Below the pieces are notes generated by a model. It was not told the origin of the DNA. It did no database searches and saw nothing but the letters and a program-made list of their open reading frames with translations. 64,000 nt of DNA from Bemisia tabaci (taxonomy: Eukaryota > Arthropoda > Insecta > Hemiptera > Aleyrodidae), in assembly GCF_918797505.1 (NCBI RefSeq), contig NC_092795.1:26895131-26959130 (forward strand), read 5' to 3'. The position numbers were made by a program, and so were the translations under genes. Below are positions 10,018-21,179 of this stretch, in pieces; positions within the stretch are counted from its first letter, which is position 1, and every line of letters begins with the position of its first letter.

Positions 10018-10160
10018 GCCGGACCTTTTTCAAAACAAGCCGTTCAGTTCACTCCCAATTTCTTCCGACGCACACGGAGAAACGCCCCAGCAGCATGACC
10101 ATTCGCTGAAGAAGAACTTTCCTGTAATCCAACCTGAAATCATCTCTCGACCAAAGATCA
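10018..10160. repeat. Dispersed direct repeat, copy B (about 140 bp)
   Basis: Partner of 9352-9492 (see that entry). It abuts the left side of the GC-rich island at 10.19 kb. Confidence 0.6.
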
Positions 10161-10189
10161 TGATCACGAGTGCGAGGAACACAATTATG

Positions 10190-10660
10190 GGTGCGGGTGT
10201 GGCGGTAGCGGACACCCTCGCGGGTGCAGCACCGGTGCGGTGGGAGGAATGGGGGGGGGGGGTCATCACCACCATGCCGGTGCACGGAGGAGACAGACGT
10301 GACGCCACCGCAGCGCGGCGCGGCGCCCCAAGTTCAGGGCCCCCGGGCACGGAGCTTTCGTCTGCGCCGAGTCTGGTCGGACAAGGGCCCTTTGGTTGGA
10401 AGGGCCGAGCCGGGTGACACGACCGACGCGACGGCGACGGTGCGTCCATGCGGGCTTGGCCGCCCTATCGCCCCCTCCCGCCGCGTGCTGTGAGCGCTAA
10501 TGAGCGATGAGGCTTAAGTGAAATGGATCCTCGCGCCTGGGTCGACTCCATTGTCCGGGGATCACCGGCTCCGAGTTTGGCCACGCCAGCCACCACCGGT
10601 GTTGGAGCCGGCACAGCCGCGCCCCGGATCTTGCGTCGCGTCGCTCAGGGAAAAAGAGCG
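10190..10660. other. GC-rich, CpG-rich island with a 12-G run
   Basis: Base composition switches sharply to GC- and CpG-rich (for example GCGACGGCGACGGTGCG and CGCAGCGCGGCGCGGCG), with a G12 run at 10251-10262. Frames are open on both strands, as expected from GC-rich DNA, and none has a recognisable motif. It could be a promoter-associated island of an unseen gene; no start site or exon can be supported. Confidence 0.45.
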
Positions 10661-10691
10661 ACGAATTGAACGAGTGTAATCGCGGGAGACT

Positions 10692-11147
10692 TAGGGTGCG
10701 TCAAAAAAATGAAAGTCTGAAATTTTCCGCTCCCCAGACGGCCTACCAAACGATGACGTTTGGTAAAAAAAACTTTTTGCTAAAAGGGCCAATTTCAACC
10801 ATTTTAAATGGTGCCAAAGGTCAATTTTGTGATGAAATGATGATACTTTGGTTTATACCTCGATTTCGTACAAAAAACTCGATTTTACGCCGAGAGTAAA
10901 ATTTCATCCTCTACAACTTGAGTTCTGCGGCATTTTTTCGTAAATGCACGATTTCAGCGTAAAATCGAGTATTTTGTACGAAATCGAGGTCCAAACCAAA
11001 ATATCATAATTTCATCACAAAATTTACCTTTGGCACCATTCAAAATGGTTGAAATTGGCCCAAATTTTGGCAAACATGTTTTTTTTACCAAACGTCATCA
11101 ATTGCCGCCTGGAACATTTCAGACTTTCATTTTTTTGACGCACTCTA
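10692..11147. mobile_element. 456-bp long-hairpin element (TAGRGTGCGTCA TIR)
   Basis: The left end TAGGGTGCGTCAAAAAAATG and the right end, inverse TAGAGTGCGTCAAAAAAATG, open two arms of about 195 bp (10692-10890 and 10957-11147). They match closely throughout, including ACCAAACG(A)TGACGTTTGG, GGTGCCAAAGGT and GATTTCGTACAAAA blocks. The loop is about 66 bp. It is a DNA-transposon derivative without an ORF. A transcript through it would form a long duplex. Confidence 0.8.
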
Positions 11148-11149
11148 GG

Positions 11150-11916
11150 GAGCCTCCGCAAAGGCCTTAGCACTCAAAAATACTCTCATGTTTGAAAAAC
11201 GAAACCATGAAGAACTTTTGAAAACTCCCGCAGCTCTGCTACGCATAAAAGCGAATTTTATATAGAGATTCGATACTAGTTTTGCGCCCGAACCTCCGAG
11301 CTACCATTCTGTCTGAGTTCGGAACTTCCAATTTGGTGACTAAGGAATCGCAACGTTGATGCTTGATTCTGGTACCACCTCGCGAGGTGGTTCTGAAAAA
11401 GGTTCGACCCATCGAAAACTAACGGATCTGATCGGTCGAATCTGGTAACAACGGTGCCCACTGGTGTTGGTGATTGATGAGAGAAATCGGGACAGAACTT
11501 ATCCCAAAGAGGTTCGGAGCTGTAAATATAATTCGATTTTAGATGCACATTGGTGGTGTAATCTGCGTTTACGGAAATGTAGGTTGCGTTAACGTAAGGA
11601 TAAATCTTTACTGTCAACAGTACGTCCGATCATTGGCTCAACAAAAACAGCGCGTTGAACGCACTATCAGGTAGTGGTGGCATCAGGAAACCCAAAGCGC
11701 CTTCACTCCTTCATGTATGCAACACGGGCGTCCGTTGAGCGCGAATAGTTGCATGCAGTGCGCCTTCTTCATTACCTGCAACGAATGAGTGAGTCGCTCG
11801 CATTATGGATCAGTAGATAGACATTCAGAGATTGTCTAAAAGCACCTTACTACCAGACATACTACACTCACAGCCTATAGCAGCGTGATAGGAATATAAA
11901 GAATTTTAGAAGAAAT
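11150..11916. other. No gene recognised
   Basis: Unique-looking DNA with short frames only. The 113-aa minus frame at 11276-11617 has no motif that I recognise. Confidence 0.4.
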
Positions 11917-11960
11917 GGACTGCATTTTGCAATTTGGAACTATAAATTCTGGCTCTTCTG
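11917..11960 (+). repeat. Half-copy of the GGACTGCATTTTGCA MITE
   Basis: The left arm of the 12177-12313 family is present (GGACTGCATTTTGCAATTTG to GGCTCTTCTG), then stops abruptly at a TCGA microsatellite (11961-11976). It is identical over the arm to the full copy 260 bp downstream. Confidence 0.65.
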
Positions 11961-12176
11961 TCGATCGATCGATCGATTACCCCTCAACATGGTTCCGGAA
12001 AGTGCAGTAGAACCATCTGAAGAGGATGACAATTATGCGGGAGCCAGAAATAAGCCTTACATTTAGATTTGCGGCGTTGCAAAGTTGTTACCTTTTTTTA
12101 TTTTTTGACTGAGAAATTAATCTGATCATTGCCATTTGATTGGCTCCATGATGTTTCTGCGGTTGGAAAATATTAT

Positions 12177-12313
12177 GGACTGCATTTTGCAATTTGGAAC
12201 TATAAATTCTGGCTCTTCTGGAAAAACACTTATGTGCATGGAGAAACTAATGGCACATACGTTGCTTTTAAACCGGGCTAAAATTTATAGTTCCAAATTG
12301 CAAAATGTAGTCC
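12177..12313. mobile_element. Palindromic MITE (GGACTGCATTTTGCA TIR), full copy
   Basis: The left arm GGACTGCATTTTGCAATTTG continues as GAACTATAAATTCTGGC. The right arm is the inverse (GCTAAAATTTATAGTTCCAA, ATTGCAAAATGTAGTCC). The loop holds ACACTTATGTGCATGGAGAA. Other copies are at 45884-46022, 56692-56829 and 58320-58420, with a half-copy at 11917. No coding capacity. Confidence 0.75.
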
Positions 12314-12413
12314 AAATCATAAGCGTCAATTTTTTTTTCTGGTCCGGAAGCGTATAAAATTACAGCAAACGTTCGCTTCTGTTTGAAACTGCTTGTTTTC
12401 TAGCTCCTCGTTT

Positions 12414-13210
12414 GGACCTCCGAATCCTCCACAGTTTTGAAATACCATCACCTGTTCATCTTGTTGAAATGCGAATAAGCTCAATTTTGGGTCGTTCACA
12501 CGTCACACGGTTTTCCGCCGTTTCCACGCATACGGAGAGAATAGTCCTCCAGTTCCGGCGGTCTTTATCCACTCAGCTTTGTTTGTGCGCGGTTATTATG
12601 CAACATGCCTCTCCTGTTTATTTTCTGTCTTCGTCCCTCCAGTGCCTGTGCCCCTGCCCCGTTCCCCGTGCCCGTCTCGTCGCTCTTGCTGTGTGCGGCC
12701 ACCAGCTAGCGGTTGCGAAATCCATAATTGCATACCTGTCCGGTCGGGCACACAGCGACCGACTACGGCTTTGTGCCGCTTCCACCGTCTGTCAGCGTTA
12801 CGGACACTTCCAGTCAAAGCTCAGAAAAATTTTACCGCCACGCTCAAGCTCATTCGTACTAGAGTCCCTTCATACCGAGAGTAAACACAATGCGAATCGA
12901 TTTCTGATTGGTTCCCGTATTTTAGGCCGTCACAGTGTCATAAAGGAGAATGAAGATTACATTTTCACCGACTGCAAAGATTACAATCTTTGCAGTGGTA
13001 ACTGGAATGGACCATTCATTGGGGGCACGGCAAGGAACAAATGGAATGAGAGAGGGAACGGAGATAGGAATTCGGGAATGGGTTGATCGAAGATTACAAA
13101 AATCGTCCGATTTGTGTAATCTTTATCCCCCTTTGTGACATCCATAAGCCGCATTGTCTCAACTCTCTCTATAAAGGAACTCTAGGTTTTTGTACCTTAT
13201 GATGCACCGC
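12414..13210. other. No gene recognised; chance 224-aa plus frame
   Basis: The plus strand is open from 12412 to 13086, but the product is low in recognisable motifs and overlapping frames are open on the minus strand. A TTACAATCTTTGCAGT / ACTGCAAAGATTACA type palindrome lies at about 12962-12998. I do not call a gene. Confidence 0.4.
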
Positions 13211-13214
13211 AATG

Positions 13215-13468
13215 CTGCCGTGCTAAGGAAAAACGCCGTATGAACATTCATGAGTTGCCAAATTTCCTTCACTTAAATGTATATTTTTGTGGAAAATTAT
13301 GAATATTTTTCCCTGAAATTTTCAGAGACTATGGTTGAAATCGAGAACAAAATCATCCGAAAAAAATAAAGGAAAAATATTCATAATTTTACCGGGAAAG
13401 TCGTGTTTTATCAAAAGAAATTTGGCAACGCCTGAAGGTTCATACGGCGTTCTTTCTTAGCACGGCAG
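13215..13468. mobile_element. MITE with CTGCCGTGCTAAGGA TIR, copy 1
   Basis: CTGCCGTGCTAAGGAAAAAC at the left and the inverse, GTTCTTTCTTAGCACGGCAG, at the right flank a foldback interior (GTTGCCAAATTTC, GAATATTTTTC and their inverses). The 4-bp direct repeat AATG flanks the unit (13211-13214, 13469-13472). Copies: 34615-34873, 38164-38415, 44152-44387, with partial pieces near 39482, 43985 and 44395. Confidence 0.78.
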
Positions 13469-13489
13469 AATGCTTCTTGGTCTAGTCAG

Positions 13490-14895
13490 CTCAGTCCAGG
13501 CCTGCACTGCCCCTACTTTGGGATAATCCCAACCGGGAAGGGGCTTAACCTACAAACGCCAAGTGCAGCTGTGGGAGAAGAGACCAACGCGGGGGAACAC
13601 AGGAACAGGGACTACGACCACCTCTTGCATCTTACTCTTGCTTACGTCGATCCGAAGGTTCTGCTGCATCTCATTCCTCACCTCTCCCGCCCACTCGATG
13701 CCTGGGGGCATGTTTCGTCTCTCTTCAAACTCATTTTCTCAAAATCCGCCAATGGGCCGTTCACCCTCCGAAAATATGACACTGCCAGAGACCCTTCCTC
13801 GGGTTCCGCCTTAATCTTGGGATTAAATTGCCTCGCCGTATGTTGATTTTCACCACACTGTGGGAAAATTTTCTTCGAGATTCCTTGTCGCTTCGAAGGA
13901 TCTTTGCGAATGTGCAACGCTGTCGTTCGGAACGATATCTCTTCCCATGATCACAAATCCAGCATAGTCAATTAAAATGTAACGCCTGATTGTATCGTGG
14001 GGCGTGACCCCTTTAAATTGGCATAAACTATTAGGAAAATTAAATTTTTTCAGAAAAAATGAGGAACATATTAGAAAAAATGCATATCAATGTGAACATA
14101 TTTTTAGCCTCACCTCAAAATTGTTCAAGCCTTTGGTCCATCACGCTTAGTTACCTATACGATTCCAGATACTTTGAAGAGCTCTAAAAATATTCGATTA
14201 AGAGTCACACAATTTTACAAGAAGAAAGGACGTAAAAGAAATCAGAGCTGCACATTTCTTCAAGCCTGAAATCTAAGCCTTACTAAGCCCAACTCATTTT
14301 TTATCAAAAATGCGACTTGGTGCTTCTGTAGAATTCAGTTTATATACTGAGTTGAATGGTCTTAAAATTTCGGCCTCAAAGAACGACTTGGTGAAAATTT
14401 CGTGCCGCGATGAAGATGAATACTCGACCGCGAGTCTGCTGGAGTGCCACGACTCGAAGGACTGAAAACGTGAACCGTTGATTCCCACGGGCCGGCTCTG
14501 GGTATACACTGCCGTTTTCGGGCAAAACCGCATTTCTAAATAGGGCCTTCATTGGAGATAAGCGTTTGTTACCTGACAGGGTAGCACGCACTTGGACGAC
14601 TTGTTTACTTTGCAGCACCGTCGTCGCGTCAGCGTCAGCGTCCCGAGAGGATATTTACTCCCATTATTTCCTCCGGGATCGCCTCCCTTTCGGTGTCGGA
14701 GCCCACTTAAGACACAGCTCGTTTCCACTAATAACTGATTTCCAACCTCATTATCATGCTCCACGCGTTCTTCCAGGGGTCAACCGTGGGGACTTGGGGG
14801 TCCGTCTCCTGACGGACACTTTACGTTTTCCGTTTTAAAGGACTCTTCCGGCGCCCTTGTTTTTGGATGTGCGCGCGAAATCGGAACTTTTCCAA
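13490..14895. other. No gene recognised; includes one 58-bp dispersed repeat
   Basis: Frames here are short and unlinked. The segment 14163-14220 (GAGCTCTAAAAATATTCGAT and flanks) matches the inverse of about 2085-2151, so it is a dispersed repeat fragment. Confidence 0.4.
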
Positions 14896-14897
14896 AA

Positions 14898-15315
14898 CAC
14901 GGAAAAAAAAATTTCGGTGTATTTACTAAGAAAAGTGTAAAATTACCAAGAATTCAGGGTTCTATTTGATCCCAGTTTTTTCTTGGTAAAATTACCATTT
15001 ATGGAATTGGTAATTTTACCGAGAAATCTCGGTAAAACTATTGAACTTTCTCGGTAATTTTATACTGGACCTTGGTAAAAACGCCAATATTTTTTATCGA
15101 CTGTGGTAGAATTACCGAAATAAAATGGCAAAGTTACCGGGAATTGATTACCAATAAAAGTGGTATTCTTATCTGAAAAAAAAACAGTAAAAATACCGGT
15201 TTTTAGGCAAGCTTACCAGTCTGTTTTGGTAAAATTACCAATAATTGGTAAAAAAAGTGAGATGGTAAAGGTACTAACGGACCTTGGTAAAAACGCCGAG
15301 AATTTTTTTTCAGTG
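14898..15315. mobile_element. 418-bp CACTG-TIR element built from GGTAATTTTACC motifs, copy 1
   Basis: It begins CACGGAAAAAAAAATTTC and ends GAATTTTTTTTCAGTG, with AA on both flanks as a possible 2-bp duplication. The interior carries about ten short palindromic TTGGTAAAATTACCAA-like motifs, and GACCTTGGTAAAAACGCC occurs twice. It is nearly identical along its length to 43426-43844, indicating recent activity. No coding capacity. Confidence 0.82.
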
Positions 15316-15319
15316 AAGT

Positions 15320-15500
15320 ATCTGTCACAGTATAGACGCTATTAGTGGCGACGTCATCATAGAAATTCTCCATTATATCTAATTGGATCCAAACAATAAC
15401 ATTGGCATAACCTCTTTTAATGCTACCAATGCGAAAAAATCGATATATATCGCTTTTCTGTGACGTTGCACTTATAGCGTCTGTAGGGAAGACAGCAATG
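15320..15500. repeat. Diverged dispersed segment (GACGTCA...AAATCGATAT), copy B
   Basis: It resembles 22118-22240 and, more weakly, 45296-45415. Shared blocks are GTGACGTCA or a close variant, CTTTTAATNCTACCAA, and AAATCGATATATATCGCTTT-like sequence. On the minus strand the first two copies give similar short peptides (IYRFFRIGSIKRGYANVI versus INRFISIVSIEKGFGIVI). No full gene is visible. Confidence 0.4.
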
Positions 15501-15539
15501 TGGTGTCTCTTGAATATATTGTATCTGGTCACGACCGAA

Positions 15540-17035
15540 GATGTTCATTTGTCAGATCTTTGTAGGTCTGTCGAGGGCCAAAATGGATGTAGCTTAATTA
15601 GTGCGTTTAACGCTCTCTCAAATGCATTGCCGCATTAAAAAAAGATGACATTCAGGGCGACCGAGGTTGCTGTAAACATCTGCTCGAAACACCATACAGT
15701 CCAAAGCAAAACTTCAATGAAATGAGCTGGTTCGGGACTTCTTATTTTCGAGTGAGAGTCTCTTCAGAGTAGTCCATTAAGACATCTTCGCTTTTATGAT
15801 GATGATACTTAGTTTCCTCTTCACTAAAATGATGCGAGGGGCAACAGTGTTCTCACGAAAGCCGAGTTTTTTCGACTCGGTCTAATGTTACGAAAATTTA
15901 AACGTGAAATTCGGTGGTTTTGGCAAAATTTGAAATTGTCTATCGTTGACCCGATAAAATTTAAACCTAGTTCGTTTTAAAAAAAGGTAACAATTCAAAA
16001 AGTATATCCTCGTTTCCTTGTTTTCAAATCAGGAAGCTACCTTTCCTCTGCACAGAGAGCTTGCCTGGATATTTTGAACTCCCACTTTAAATCAGGGACC
16101 TTCATTTGCACAGCCTCCACTTTAGGAGTTGTTTTTAAAATTGAAAGTTGACCTCAGCTCACGGTGTCTAGTACCTGAAAACTGAGCTGTACCGGGATTT
16201 ACCCGGGAATGAAAAATATCCGGAAAATACCAGGAACTTCTCCTCTTTGCGCTCCGGAATCAAATGATTCTTATTATCGGTAGCTCGTGTTGATACGGCT
16301 GTAGAGAACCAGACACAATATAAAACGATTGATATTTCTCCCCAACTAAATAGAAAAAGCTTGTGTTTCTGAGAGAACTTAGAGACTATAAGAGGAAATC
16401 CTAGGTTTTTATCAGGAAATTTTTCGCTGAAAATCGAGAAAAATTAGGAATTATAGGCACTAACATTTACAAAGAACCACTGTTATTATCGCGTTTCTCT
16501 CCAAATTTTACCAGGGAAAATGATTGAATCGAAAATCTCCAACAATCGTAGGATCTTGTCATTGGACTCAGCAAAATCCGTGTATTTTCGCGACGATCTG
16601 GCATCCAGGGCCCTTAAATACGGGTTTCCAGTCAAATTTCTCATGTGGGCCCCCAATGATGGGATCCATGTTCCACGTCTCAGCTTCAGCATCCCCTATA
16701 AGTGACACCGCCCCCACTTCCCTCCCCTCCCCTCGCCGCGGCATCTTTGGTGTGGGCGTGCAGAGGAACCTGGTACCTAGTAGAGTGTTCCTAATTGCCC
16801 CTCGGGTCTCACTGCCGAATTTATTAGTAATCTCAGCCGGAGGGGAGCCAACGCAACGTCCGGGCATGAAGACGTGTGGTGTTTGTTGACTTAGATGTTT
16901 GTTTTCACCCAGCCTGTCTTTGTCCCGAGATTTGCAGGTCGGAGGCCGGCTTCCCGTTCCACCCCGACGCTCGACACCTCGCGCCGTGATGGGTAGGCAG
17001 ATCGTTGACTGGGTTAGATCGTATGGGGATCGGCT
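15540..17035. other. No gene recognised
   Basis: AT-leaning sequence with a moderately GC-rich patch at 16700-16870. No repeat pair or coding motif found. Confidence 0.4.
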
Positions 17036-17036
17036 T

Positions 17037-17253
17037 ACGGTGGACAGAGTCGGACGATATCTGGAGACTTTGAAAGCTTATATTTTCGAAAATATGAAAC
17101 AAAGTAGTTTAAGAGTGGTTTCACTACTTTAGTCGTGAAATTTACTTTCAGTAACACCCTTTGAAATTAAATTCATGACGAAATAAGCACCAAAATTTAA
17201 ATTTTAGCCAAAAATTTCATTTCGATTTCTTCCATTGACTCGATCCACTGTGC
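17037..17253. mobile_element. GCACAGTGGATCGAGTCAA element, decayed copy
   Basis: The right end TTGACTCGATCCACTGTGC is well preserved. The interior (GTGAAATTT, CACCAAAATTT, AAAAATTTCAT) parallels 39139-39373. The left end is degenerate (GTGGACAGAGTCGG). No coding capacity. Confidence 0.55.
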
Positions 17254-17259
17254 GGCTGT

Positions 17260-18900
17260 GAAAAGGGGCACGATCTAAGTCAGAGCAGATCTGAAAGGGA
17301 AAAAATGCAACAAAAATTGTTGTATTGGCCACTATGAAAATCACGAACTACGTGTGAATACAGTGTTCTTTTTAAAAATTCTGAAATTAGAAAATTCTAG
17401 TGTTTAGTTTACCTAGTGAAAAATTGGATCTCAAAAAAAGCTCTATAGCAGAAAATATGAAATTTTTCAGTCCTCATGTGGTGCAGTATGAACGTTCCTC
17501 TGCCTTAGAGTTATGCATGATCTTTGTTCGAAACGAACGAAAGTCAAGCCTAGCTTTCCAGTACAAAAAAGGAAGAAAAAGGAAAATGTGATAAAGAATG
17601 CGTGTTACCCTCAAAACAATGGTTTCCCAATGAAATAGAATTTTTATCAAATTTTTTCAGACTTTCAATTTTGTGATTACTTTCACGACTCTCCTGATTT
17701 TTACTGGATAGGTACAAATTAAAAACCAACGACCACAACCACCCCCTCTCTCTCCTGAAGAGCGTCAGATTTTGCCGTTCAGCGTAAAGAAAGGGGCGGA
17801 TTTAAAGCTGGCTGCCTCGACAGAGTGTCGCCAGTTTGACCCAGAATCCCCACTGTTGTTCGTTGAGAAATCGGAGATTTTCTAAAACTTTGGCAAGCAT
17901 CCGGGCTTGAAATCCGAGATCGTGAGACAGGGTTGCCGCCGGCCAGATTTTTCACTTCGAGCTACTGTTTTGCCTCTCGAAGCATCCTTTTGAGATTTTT
18001 ATCCACTCTTCTATATTTACTCAGGTAATAGTTAGCCTGTAGTATCAAGGGCGGCTTTGACCCGCTGTTGTCGACCAATCTCAGGAATATTATATTTTTT
18101 TAATTGTCAGTTTTCCGACCTGTAATTGGAGTTTTGAATCCCTTCAACAGCTGTCTGCATGTCTTATCTCTTGAATTATTCTGCATTACTCTTTAATTAA
18201 AAAGAGGAAAGGTTCTTCTTCGTGTGGAACATTTGTGTGATCAGAACTTTCATCAAGAGTGATTAAGTTGTTAAGCCTCGAATTTTTCGGTGTTTATTTC
18301 TCGAGAACTCGGAAAGAAGCATAGTTGGTGTCACAAGGGTGTCATACGTATACTTATGTCGATATTGCCGATCAGTGAGCCCCCATTCCTCCTTATAGAA
18401 ATAAAAAAAAAAAAAAAATAATTCGTATTCATTCACATATTATTCCCCCTCTGTTTTTTCTCGGGCATTTCAGGGAGTTGGCAAGGACTCATCACGCATC
18501 AAGCCCTACTTAACCTATTAACTTAATTTAATTTATTTCAGCTCCGGGTGACGACAATTAAAATACTTCAGATGAATTTCAGCTCTACTTTTTTTCAGTT
18601 TTCCCCGTCTCGTGCTTTAAGGCCGTTTTCTTTTCTATGCATATTTCTCATTTTCCCTCACTCTACCTCACCAGCTTCATGTGGTTCGTTCTGTTTTTGC
18701 TTTGTGCGATTCTATTAGGGATGTTCCATGCCTATCGCATCCATGTCTATCGGAGCTCACCGGATATTTTGGTTTTTCTCCTCTGCGTGAGTTTGGTCGA
18801 CGGTTGAAAGGTTGACCCATGTTAAAACGCAAACAGGAAAGCATCGATACGACTCAGTCAGTGCCGATGAGACACCCTTAGATTCTCGTCGAATCTTAAT
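17260..18900. other. No gene recognised; T-rich DNA
   Basis: AT-rich with several poly-T and poly-A stretches (A16 at about 18402). Only chance frames. Confidence 0.4.
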
Positions 18901-18959
18901 ATTCAGTCACCGCCCGTAATAATTGAAAGAGCATTGTATATTAGAGCCTACGTTGATTG

Positions 18960-19610
18960 AATCGAAACGCTCCAGCACGATTCCGAGTCGGAACGCAAGC
19001 CGAGGGACCGGTTCGCGTCCGCAGAGGACAGCGCTTGCGCAGAAAAGCTCTCGAACGGCGACACTAGCGCTGCCTCGCGGGGCCCCGCGGAACTTGACGA
19101 GTGTTCCAGCCCGCAGCCCAAGCGGCCCAAGAAGAGCGAGGAGCTCTCGAAGCCTCCAACAGGTGATCTGCAGCCCGCTCTCTTCCACGCTGCCGCGCCT
19201 CGCTCATTTCCCCAGGCACGAGCAGGATCCAAATCCAATATTCTTATTACTGCAAACCGACAGCAACGCTCTTTAACCGTGGGAGTTTTCTTATTTCTCT
19301 CGCGTCTCACAAGACTCCACATCTGCCCCGTCCGCGTCCAAGACTGCCCCCCTCCCCCCGCCGGGTCCCGTGTCCCCCGCCCTCGCCCACTCCTCCTGCC
19401 GCGCCAGCCGGGTTGCCCTGGATCCAGGCTTCGTCGACGGTCTCTGTTTGCTCGGCTAACAATCCCGTGGCCGGAGTGTGCAGTGTGGCGAATGAGGGGG
19501 GAGTGGGGGGGGGGGCGACGGGGGTCCAAGTTGAGTGGGCTAAGCTCTTATGAACTCCGCGGTGGCGATCCCCCCGCGCACGGCCGATGACAAGGTCCAT
19601 TAACAAATGC
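18960..19610. other. GC-rich, CpG-rich island with an 11-G run
   Basis: A sharp GC-rich block. Overlapping open frames on both strands (18923-19276 plus; 18948-19529 minus) reflect base composition and show no domain. G11 lies at 19505-19515. It might mark a promoter, which is not provable here. Confidence 0.4.
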
Positions 19611-19810
19611 TCGGGACCCAATTATTTTTGTGCCGCTAGAATCTGAATGCCAGCGCTGCAGCGAATTAGTTTTGCCGATCTATGAATGGAGAAGGTTATG
19701 ACTCTGCGAGGAAAGAGTCCTATCTACTTCGGGAGAGCAGTGTCATGTGTGTGCTGCTGTTTCATTGGTCCTTCACTTTTTTGCTTTTCGTGGGGCTCCT
19801 AGGGTTCTGT

Positions 19811-20092
19811 GGAATAATTGTTGAAAATGATAGACAAAGCTATAGATAAAGGAGATAAAAGGGATATGGAGGGATCTTATCGGTGGAAGCGGGTGGGTGC
19901 AATGGACAAAGAAGGCAGATAGTAGACTCGGCAACCCACGAGAGACCTTACAGTAGTTAGTACATCATTTTCTCCTCTATAGTCTACAAGAAACCAATAT
20001 TTCAACCAATAGGATCGCTCCATACTCCCTCTGTCCTCTTTATCCATAGCTTTGTCTATAGCTTTATCTATCAACTTCACCAATCAGCCCGC
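19811..20092. mobile_element. Palindromic MITE, GATAGACAAAG-TIR family, copy 2
   Basis: Left TTGTTGAAAATGATAGACAA and right TATCAACTTCACCAATCAGC frame a foldback of about 280 bp. The interior keeps GGCAACCCACGAGAGACC and AATAGGATCGCTCCATACTC, shared with the copies at 2152 and 23500. The right end CAATCAGCCCGC matches the inverse of copy 1's left end. Confidence 0.72.
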
Positions 20093-20561
20093 AGTCCTCT
20101 TTTTGGAGCCTTTGATGGGCTCCGTTACCGCGGGTCCGCCTTTATGTAAGGGTCCTGACTGTGCACTAAAGTCATCATCACTCTATGAGAGCCTCTCCTC
20201 TAGAACAATATCGATGGCCACAGTGCAAAACCGCGTATTTCCATTGCGATGTTTCAAAATTGCCGCTCCGATTTTTAGCCAACTTTAAAGCTTGATATTT
20301 TTACTAAAGACCCTGCTCACAGAGAAGAAAAATGAAGGACATTTTCATGAAATGATGCTCAGTACTTTTCCGAAGAAACAAGAAAATAACACAGGAAGTC
20401 TGCAACGTCGCAAGCATATATACGTGTTTTCTTGCCTTGGCCATTGACATGAAAGTTAGACATAATGCGTCAACGAATTCGAAAAAGCTTGTCGCGCAAA
20501 ACTTGAGTGGCCCTCCTTGTCCGACTACGCTACCCATCCACTATCCCATCAGTTAGTGCTG

Positions 20562-21179
20562 GAGTACCTGGATACGGGAGAATACAGCCATCTCAATCCT
20601 TTTACTACAGAAAAAGTGTGCCGCTCTCTGATTGGTCAGCTATCATGGAGCCCCAAAGTTGGACCCATGTAAACAAACCCCAGCCCCTCTTCTCCTAGTT
20701 CGACCCCATGTAAACAAACAAGATGGCGGAAAAGTTCTACAAATTTCTAGACGTGATTTTGGGCGTGATAGAAATTTTGTTACATCCAACTTCTGAATTG
20801 AGTTAGGATCGAACTTTGATGCATATTTTTTCATGCACATTTTCCTCTGGGTCGAGTTTGTTTACATTGGTCCAATTTTTTTTGTTTTTTTTCCGTCCTT
20901 CTTCAAACAGCCCATATGGGCTAATCCTTGCGCTATAGTCCCGTCCCCCTCCGTCCCTACAACCAGTCCCAGGCAACCATTATTTGAGTCCATCAAACTC
21001 TGGTCGCCTGCCCGGGAATCGGACCCGAGACCTCCCGATCATAGAGCTAGCGCTACAGCCACTACACCATAGGAGGCCGACAACTTTGGAGCTCCATGAT
21101 AGCCTAAAACTACGAGTATAATGATCCAATCAGAGAGCGGCACAGACATGGCAATTCTCTCCCGTATACAGGTACTCGA
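20562..21179. mobile_element. Long-TIR element (GAGTACCTGGATACGGGAGA) carrying a SINE
   Basis: The left arm (about 20562-20671) runs GAGTACCTGGATACGGGAGA, CCGCTCTCTGATTGG, ATCATGGAGCCCCAAAGTTG, CCCATGTAAACAAAC. The right arm is the inverse, split in two: 20858-20875 and 21077-21179. A SINE on the minus strand separates the two right-arm parts. Terminal sequence is shared with 3268-3671. No transposase. Confidence 0.75.
20876..21076 (-). mobile_element. tRNA-derived SINE, nested in the long-TIR element
   Basis: On the minus strand a tRNA-like head (21076 down to about 21001) has an A box TGGTGTAGTGG fitting TRGYNNARNNG exactly. The B box GTCCGATTC has one departure from GWTCRANNC. An anonymous body follows (including the palindrome AGCCCATATGGGCT), then an A-rich tail (AAAAAAAACAAAAAAAA) at 20893-20876. 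Length is about 200 bp. The cloverleaf acceptor stem does not pair well, so this is not a functional tRNA gene. Removing the unit rejoins the right arm of the host element, with CAA on both sides. Confidence 0.75.

Noticed and set aside
10030..10449. 139-aa minus frame with a hydrophobic segment (PIIVFLALVIMIFG)
   Set aside because: Looks membrane-like but sits in a CpG-rich block with all frames open and joins a repeat; no signal of a real exon or donor site.
12412..13086. 224-aa plus-strand open frame
   Set aside because: No recognisable domain, unusual composition, overlapping open frames on the minus strand, and no repeat or conserved partner. Length is compatible with chance in a 64-kb six-frame search.
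21001..21077. tRNA gene on the minus strand
   Set aside because: The A box is perfect and the B box near-perfect, but the acceptor stem does not pair and an A-tailed body follows, so it is the head of a SINE.
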